From: Anaerolineae bacterium
Lineage (GTDB): Bacteria > Chloroflexota > Anaerolineae > JACIWR01
Reading direction: 5' to 3'
DNA length: 18,647 bases
Assembly: GCA_021162125.1 (NCBI GenBank)
Contig: JAGGZG010000156.1
Location: 1 to 18,647 of the forward strand
Shown one piece after another: positions 13,802 to 18,647 of this stretch. The notes under the pieces were generated by a model, which worked only from the letters and a program-made list of their open reading frames with translations, made no database searches and had not been told where the DNA came from. The position numbers and the translations under genes are program-made. How positions within the stretch are numbered: position 1 is the first letter of the stretch; every line of letters begins with the position of its first letter.

Positions 13802-15691
13802 TTAGGGAACGTATATCCCCTCCAAACCCAGCCGGCACAAAGTGTCCCGCGTGGGAACACCCTCCGAAGTCCACCCCCGCAGGGCGTAGTAGCGATCCAG
13901 CATCCGCTCCAGGTCAATCAGGGCCGCGCGGCGCACCGGCTCGGCAGAGCGAACCATCTCACCGGTCTCTGGGTGCGGGGTAAAAGCCCACACGTCAACC
14001 GGCTCTGCCGTAAAACGGCGGGGCAGCCGGTCCTGTGCCCGGGCGAACCCCTGGCGCACGTTGTACAGCCGCTCCAGGTTGACGATGCGCTCGCCAACGA
14101 GCAACAACTCATCGCCGGTGATCTCGTGCCCCAGGAGCAAACTCAACCCGCGAGCCACGTCCTCCGGGAAAAGGGCAAACGTCTCGGTGGTGGAGAATTT
14201 ACAGATGCCCAGTGCGTCGGATACGGCGTTGTAGTGCTCGGTATAGACGACCATGTCCGGCTTGTAAGTCTCGTTGGCCACGTCCATCAGGTCGGGCAGG
14301 AGGTCAGGGAACAGCCGCTCGGCGACATCCCACGCGCCGGCCAGGTCAATGGTCGGCAGGGCGTACAGATGATCGGCACCCCGGTTCGAGGTGGCGTGCC
14401 CCAGCCCAAACCCTTTGGCAATGCGCGGCTCCTGGCGGGGTAGCTCCATGCCCTTGACCTGCATGGCCAGCGGTTCCGCCTCGGGACCGATAGCCCGCGC
14501 CGCACGTGCCGTGCCCTCGGCCAGAAGCTCCCCTATCCCCTCCCGGCGGGCGATGCGCTCAATCAGACCCAGCACCGTCTGCGGATCGCCCCATTCCAGC
14601 GAGAGTTCTGCATCCTGCAACAAGCCCCGCTGGTGACACTCCATGGCAAAAGCGATCACCACCCCGGTGGAGATGGTATCCAGTCCCAGCTCGTTGCACC
14701 GCCAGTTAGCGTGGATGATGGCCGCCATGTCGTCCAGCCAGCACATCGGCCCCAGGGCATCAATCGTCTCGTACTCCGGGCCGCCGGTGTGCGTCGCATA
14801 CGGGCCACGGGGCACCCGGCTCACACGCCCACAGCGGATGGGGCAGGCGTAGCAGCCTTTGTGCTGGACGACGTAGCCATCCAGGGCTTCAGCGTCCACC
14901 CGATTAACGAAGGGCACCTGGGGAAACTGGTGATTTTTAGCCGGAAGGTCACCGCTGGCGTTCTTCGGCGCGATGAGGTGGGCCGTGCCCCAACGTGAGA
15001 GCGACTGAATGCCGGGATGAGCAGTCAGCCGGCGGGATGCCTCCCGTGCGACAGCTTTGAACTCCGCCGGGACATCTTTCCCGTGCCCCTGGGCCTCGAC
15101 CCACACCGCCTTCAGGTTTTTGGAACCCATCACCGCCCCACCGCCACAGCGACCAGCCGCCCGGCTGCGATCGCTGATAATGCCAGCGAAGCGCACCAGG
15201 TGTTCTCCCGCCGGGCCAATGCAGGCCACCCGTCCACGCTTTGGATCGCCGCTGGTGAGTTTCTCCTCCACGGCTGAGACCTCCAGCCCCCACAGTGAAT
15301 CGGCTGGCAGAATCTCAACGTCATCGGGGGTGACGTGGAGCAGCACGGGCGATGGCGCTCGCCCAACGACGAACAGTGCATCGTAGCCGGCGTGGGCCAG
15401 CTCCGGGCCGAAGAATCCGCCGCCGTTGGCGTAACCATACGCCCCGGTCAGCGGCGACTTGAAAGTGACGTGGTACCGCGCAGCGGTGGGCCAGGGCGTG
15501 CCAGTGAGCGGCCCCACGGAGAAGATGAGCCAGTTGTCCGCGTCCAGGGGGACAACGTCCGGCCCTACATTGTCGAAAAGGATGCTTGCTGCGTAGCCAC
15601 GCCCGCCCAGCCAGCGGCGCAGGGTGTCGGCATCAGTCTCGGCCACAGAAATCTGGCCCGTGGTCAGGTTAACGAAAGCAGTTTTTGGCAT
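13802..15691 (-). CDS. aldehyde ferredoxin oxidoreductase family protein
   Basis: A 629-residue AOR-family enzyme that uses a tungsten or molybdenum bis-pterin cofactor and a [4Fe-4S] cluster to oxidise aldehydes to acids with ferredoxin, or the reverse. The cluster ligands are C280-x2-C283-x3-C287 (CYACPIRC) and C497 in DALGICKF, at the spacing of the Pyrococcus enzyme. Pterin-binding features include GPLTGTPWPTAARYHVTFKS and AGRCGGGAVMGSKNLKA. Length is typical. The ATG at 15691 is chosen because GAGGGG lies 8 bases before it on the minus strand; an upstream in-frame ATG at 15763 lacks a ribosome site. No cofactor-biosynthesis or MoaD-like gene is adjacent. Part of a related gene survives as a remnant at 10312-10452. 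The exact aldehyde substrate is not readable. Confidence 0.96.
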   Translation of the reverse strand: MPKTAFVNLTTGQISVAETDADTLRRWLGGRGYAASILFDNVGPDVVPLDADNWLIFSVGPLTGTPWPTAARYHVTFKSPLTGAYGYANGGGFFGPELAHAGYDALFVVGRAPSPVLLHVTPDDVEILPADSLWGLEVSAVEEKLTSGDPKRGRVACIGPAGEHLVRFAGIISDRSRAAGRCGGGAVMGSKNLKAVWVEAQGHGKDVPAEFKAVAREASRRLTAHPGIQSLSRWGTAHLIAPKNASGDLPAKNHQFPQVPFVNRVDAEALDGYVVQHKGCYACPIRCGRVSRVPRGPYATHTGGPEYETIDALGPMCWLDDMAAIIHANWRCNELGLDTISTGVVIAFAMECHQRGLLQDAELSLEWGDPQTVLGLIERIARREGIGELLAEGTARAARAIGPEAEPLAMQVKGMELPRQEPRIAKGFGLGHATSNRGADHLYALPTIDLAGAWDVAERLFPDLLPDLMDVANETYKPDMVVYTEHYNAVSDALGICKFSTTETFALFPEDVARGLSLLLGHEITGDELLLVGERIVNLERLYNVRQGFARAQDRLPRRFTAEPVDVWAFTPHPETGEMVRSAEPVRRAALIDLERMLDRYYALRGWTSEGVPTRDTLCRLGLEGIYVP

Positions 15692-15840
15692 GGATATATC
15701 CCCTCGTGTTTGAACCCTCTCCAATGTATCAGAGCTTTCTCGAAAAGAGGTGTTTTTGCCCACACAACACTACAGCGAATTGGGAAACAAACGAATTTCT
15801 CTCTCACCCAGCCATTCGTTTTATTCCAAACCTGTACTGA

Positions 15841-15883
15841 GCAGTTCGACTCCTTCGACTACGCTCAGGACAGGTTCGCTCAC
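15841..15883. repeat. dispersed-repeat-like element with CCTTCGACTACGCTCAGG
   Basis: The core CCTTCGACTACGCTCAGG at 15852-15869 sits inside a longer imperfect inverted repeat, with ACTGAGC at 15836-15842 facing GCTCACT at 15878-15884. From memory, CCTTCGACT(A/T)CGCTCAGG elements are scattered in several bacterial phyla including Chloroflexota. It lies in the 390-base gap between the divergent AOR and sensor genes. No function is known to me. Confidence 0.6.
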
Positions 15884-15974
15884 TGTAAACTCTGTCAAAG
15901 TATTCGTTGCAGTGTCCCACAACAACCACTTTCCGAGAGAACTCTATCACATCTCTGGCAATGTGTCAACTGCA

Positions 15975-16007
15975 AGATGCCGGGCACTTCGCAAGTGCCC
16001 GGCATCT
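15975..16007. repeat. perfect 15-bp palindrome before the sensor promoter
   Basis: AGATGCCGGGCACTT (15975-15989) and its complement (15993-16007) are separated by only CGC, giving a perfect 15-bp stem. It ends 12 bases before the -35 hexamer of the sensor gene. It could be a bidirectional block against upstream read-through or a dispersed palindromic element; as DNA it could also be a dyad operator site. There is no T-tract on either side. Confidence 0.8.
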
Positions 16008-16019
16008 CAGAAGAACTCC

Positions 16020-16048
16020 TTGACGGAAAAGAATAGGGATTGTATAAT
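16020..16048 (+). promoter_or_regulatory. strong sigma70-type promoter of the sensor gene
   Basis: TTGACG (16020-16025) and a perfect TATAAT (16043-16048) are separated by exactly 17 bases, 11 of 12 consensus positions. Transcription would start near 16055, giving a leader of about 27 bases containing GGGGAG, the ribosome site of the sensor at 16082. Confidence 0.8.
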
Positions 16049-16081
16049 GACAACAGAATGGACACACAGGGGAGAGAAACT

Positions 16082-18647
16082 ATGCACGGACAAGAAGAAA
16101 GGGTGGGCAACCAAGAACAGGACGCCAAGTCGGAGATGCCCCAGCACGAGCAACAGAGCGAGCAACGTTACCGCGACGTTACCGCTCGCCAGCAGCAAGA
16201 AGCCGAGCTGCGTTTATTGCAACGGATCAACAAGGCGCTGATCAGCACTCTGAGCCTGGACGAGGTGCTGCAAACAATCGCCGAGGGGATGGTAGACACT
16301 TTCGGATACGCCGGCAGCCTGATCTTCCTGACCGATGAAGCACGTGACTGCCTGGTACTCAAGGCGCTGGCCTATGACTCCAAAGTAATCGCGCAGGTGG
16401 AGAAACTCGTCGGATTTTCCCTGCGCGGTCATGAATTTGTCCCGGACAGAAATGAGGTCTACCGCCGTCTACAACACGACCGGCAGCCTGTCCTGAGTGA
16501 CGACGTCGCCGGCCTGTTGGCCGGATTGCTCTCGCACAAGGCCATGAAATCATTGGCTCCGGCGGTAGCGCGGCTGGTAAAGGTAAAATCAGCACTGCTA
16601 GTACCCCTGGTGGTGGACGACGAAGTGCGGGGCACACTGGTCGTCGCCGCGCGACAGCGCATGAACGAAGAGGATGTGGCCCGCGTGCAGGCTTTCGCCG
16701 CCCAGGCCAGCATGGCCGTCGAGAGAGCGCAGTTACTTGAGGACGAGCGGCGACGGGCCAGCCGCGTGGAAGCCCTGGCCACCGCCGCCCAGCAGATCAC
16801 AGCCCACCTGGACTTGACCAGCACCCTGGCGCAGGTGACCGACAGTGCGCTGATCGTGCTGAACGCCGAGCGGGCGGCCATCTTCCTGTTAGACCCGGAG
16901 ACGGAGACCCTCTCCTGTGCTCACTCTGTTGGCCTCTCGGCGGAGTACGTGGAGACCATCAACCGCCGCTATCGCCAGGTGCCCGGCAGCCGCGTTCTCG
17001 ACATCCCCCAGCCGGTGCACGTGATAGATGCACACACTGACCCCCGTACTGAAGCTTTGCGCGAACTGATGGTCAAGGAGGGCTTCCATAGCTACGTTGT
17101 CCTTCCTCTGATGGCACGAGGGATCGTCATTGGAGTTTTGGTCGTGTATCGCGATGCTGTGCACCCCTTCTCGCCAGAGGAACTGGCCCTGGGCCAGTCC
17201 TTCGCCCAGCAGGCGGCAGCAGCCATCGAAAACGCGCGCCTGTTCGAGGAAACCCAGCGCCGGCTGCGGGAGGTGACTACACTATACGAAGCCAGCCGCG
17301 CCTGTCTCTCCATATCCGACCAGGAGAGCCTGCTCGCCGAGATCATCGCTGCGGCAGCACAGGCCAGCGGGGCCACGATAGGCAGTGTGATGCTGAGAGA
17401 CGAACGGCGGGGCGAGTACGTTTTCGGCGCTACCTACGGCATGTCCGAGGAGACGGTGGCTACTATCAAAACCCAGTTGCACATCCCGCTGGGGAAAGGT
17501 CTCGGTGGGGCAGTAGACACTTTAGGCCAACCGGTGATCGTCGCCGACGTGACCACCGACCCGCGCTGGATTCCGTGCGAGACGAAAGAAGTGCAGCGCT
17601 CTTTTCTGGGGGTGCCACTGGTAGGTACGGCCGGCCAGTCGCTGGGGGTGCTCACCCTATCCCACGCCGAAGCGAGCCATTTTGACGAAAGTCACGCACG
17701 GCTGCTCTCCACATTTGCTAACCAGGTAGCCATCGCCATCGAGAACGTGCGGCTATTCGAGGCCGAACGCGCGGCGCGACAGGTGGCCGAGACGCTACAA
17801 GAAACCGCCAGCATCGTCGGTTCCACCCTGAAACTCGACCAGGTTCTGCACCTGATTGTGGAACAATTGCAGAAGGTCATCGCCTACGACAGCGCCGCCA
17901 TTTTCCTGTTGCGAGGAGACCGGCTGGAGGTGGTTGCCGGGAAGGGCTTCCCAGACATGGAGCAGGTGATGCAGTTGTCCACCCCCCTTTCAGAAGACAC
18001 TCTCCTACGCCAGGTGGTGAACTCGGGCGAGCCCCTGGTCATCGCCGATGCACAACAGGACCCGCGTTTCCAGGGCCTGGCCAACACTGACTACGTGCGC
18101 GGCTGGATTGGGGCACCCCTGATAGCCAAGGAGAAAGTGATCGGCAGCCTGACCATTGACAGCCGCCAGCCAGGGGTCTACAGCGAAGCCGATGCCCGTT
18201 TAGCCCAGGTCTTCGCCCAGCAAGCTGCCATCGCCATCGAAAACGCCCGCCTGTACGAACGGGTGATAGAGTCCGAGGAACGATTCCGCGACGTGACGGC
18301 CAACACCGGCGACTGGATATGGGAGATGGACACCGAGGGGCGCTATACCTACTCCAGCCCGGTAGTAGCACGCATCCTGGGCTACATTCCCGAGGAGGTG
18401 CTGGGAAAACACTACTCCGATTTCCTCCACCCCGACGACCGCGAGGCGCTGAAAGCCGCGGCCGAGAAAGCCTTTCAAAAAAGAGAGCCCATCACAGCCC
18501 TCGTGAACCGGAACGTTCATCGGGACGGACACACGGTCATCATAGAGACCACCGGCGTGCCGGTGTTCGGCCCCAATGGCCAGTTGGTGGGCTACCGAGG
18601 TGCCCACCGCGACGTCACCGACCGGGTGCGAGCCGAGGAGGCGCTGC
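16082..18647 (+). CDS. multi-GAF/PAS sensor protein, C-terminus beyond window
   Basis: An open frame of 855 codons with no stop, running off the window. The Gln/Glu-rich start (to about residue 45) resembles a coiled coil, followed by four GAF domains at about 53-216, 228-386, 396-558 and 570-723, each ending in the typical FAxQAxxAIENARLF form and linked by helices, then a PAS/PAC domain from about 729 (SEERFRDVTANTGDWIWEMD, GKHYSDFLHPDDREAL, GYRGAHRDVTD). There is no membrane segment, so sensing is cytosolic. GGGGAG lies 7 bases before the ATG behind a strong promoter. By family habit the missing C-terminus should be a histidine kinase or GGDEF output, but that cannot be seen. No cysteine or histidine pattern for a bound haem or iron-sulfur cluster is evident. 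Confidence 0.92.
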   Translation, partial: MHGQEERVGNQEQDAKSEMPQHEQQSEQRYRDVTARQQQEAELRLLQRINKALISTLSLDEVLQTIAEGMVDTFGYAGSLIFLTDEARDCLVLKALAYDSKVIAQVEKLVGFSLRGHEFVPDRNEVYRRLQHDRQPVLSDDVAGLLAGLLSHKAMKSLAPAVARLVKVKSALLVPLVVDDEVRGTLVVAARQRMNEEDVARVQAFAAQASMAVERAQLLEDERRRASRVEALATAAQQITAHLDLTSTLAQVTDSALIVLNAERAAIFLLDPETETLSCAHSVGLSAEYVETINRRYRQVPGSRVLDIPQPVHVIDAHTDPRTEALRELMVKEGFHSYVVLPLMARGIVIGVLVVYRDAVHPFSPEELALGQSFAQQAAAAIENARLFEETQRRLREVTTLYEASRACLSISDQESLLAEIIAAAAQASGATIGSVMLRDERRGEYVFGATYGMSEETVATIKTQLHIPLGKGLGGAVDTLGQPVIVADVTTDPRWIPCETKEVQRSFLGVPLVGTAGQSLGVLTLSHAEASHFDESHARLLSTFANQVAIAIENVRLFEAERAARQVAETLQETASIVGSTLKLDQVLHLIVEQLQKVIAYDSAAIFLLRGDRLEVVAGKGFPDMEQVMQLSTPLSEDTLLRQVVNSGEPLVIADAQQDPRFQGLANTDYVRGWIGAPLIAKEKVIGSLTIDSRQPGVYSEADARLAQVFAQQAAIAIENARLYERVIESEERFRDVTANTGDWIWEMDTEGRYTYSSPVVARILGYIPEEVLGKHYSDFLHPDDREALKAAAEKAFQKREPITALVNRNVHRDGHTVIIETTGVPVFGPNGQLVGYRGAHRDVTDRVRAEEAL

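Noticed and set aside
15692..15763. Longer N-terminus for the AOR gene
   Set aside because: The 24 extra residues do not resemble AOR proteins, and the ribosome site lies directly before the ATG at 15691.
15750..16241. Plus-strand open frame of 163 residues before the sensor
   Set aside because: It crosses the repeat, the palindrome and the promoter, then overlaps the sensor start in another frame. Its product is low-complexity and no ribosome site supports it.
16459..18607. Many minus-strand open frames across the sensor region
   Set aside because: The plus strand has one unbroken frame of 855 codons with four GAF domains and a PAS domain. The minus-strand frames are short and overlapping, with no domain features.

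Overview
The window reads like a chromosomal segment of a GC-rich (roughly 60% by eye) anaerobic or facultatively anaerobic bacterium. Gene content and intergenic palindromes are most like uncultured Chloroflexota (Anaerolineae-type). This assignment is an inference from memory of such genomes; no rRNA or other phylogenetic marker gene is present. No phage, integrase, transposase, tRNA, rRNA or CRISPR array was seen.

Layout. (1) 86-2583: a winged-helix regulator, a DegV-family lipid-binding protein, then three short, tightly packed uncharacterised genes (helical, one-membrane-segment, and a ten-cysteine protein). (2) 2600-3700: a GT2 glycosyltransferase followed by about 300 bases of nested palindromes framed by three copies of GATTATC. 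(3) 3742-6470: a radical SAM enzyme translationally coupled to an MFS exporter. (4) 6584-7383: a small membrane protein, a 7-bp tandem repeat, a phasin-like coiled-coil protein and a terminator-like hairpin. (5) 7424-10185: a compact prenyl/lipid operon of geranylgeranyl-reductase-family flavoprotein, undecaprenyl diphosphate synthase and patatin-like lipase. (6) 10188-11568: a perfect 15-bp palindrome, a sigma70-like promoter, a decayed fragment of an aldehyde ferredoxin oxidoreductase (AOR) gene, then a dihydroorotate-dehydrogenase-fold protein with a two-cluster ferredoxin tail. (7) 11637-13795: a NatAB-type ABC exporter. (8) 13802-15691, minus strand: an intact AOR-family tungsten/molybdenum enzyme, convergent with the exporter. 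(9) 15692-16081: repeats and a strong promoter. (10) 16082 to the window end: a large cytosolic sensor with four GAF domains and a PAS domain, cut by the window edge.

How parts may work together. UppS and the reductase are spaced 9 bp apart, suggesting a partly saturated polyprenyl carrier. The AOR, its decayed partial copy and the ferredoxin-tailed DHOD-like protein suggest a locus for low-potential redox chemistry. The radical SAM/MFS pair suggests synthesis and export of a small molecule or modified peptide. The most unusual items are the GATTATC-framed hairpin array at 3399-3700, the antisense AOR remnant inside the probable leader of the DHOD-like gene, and the apparent loss of the usual active-site motif in that DHOD-like protein.
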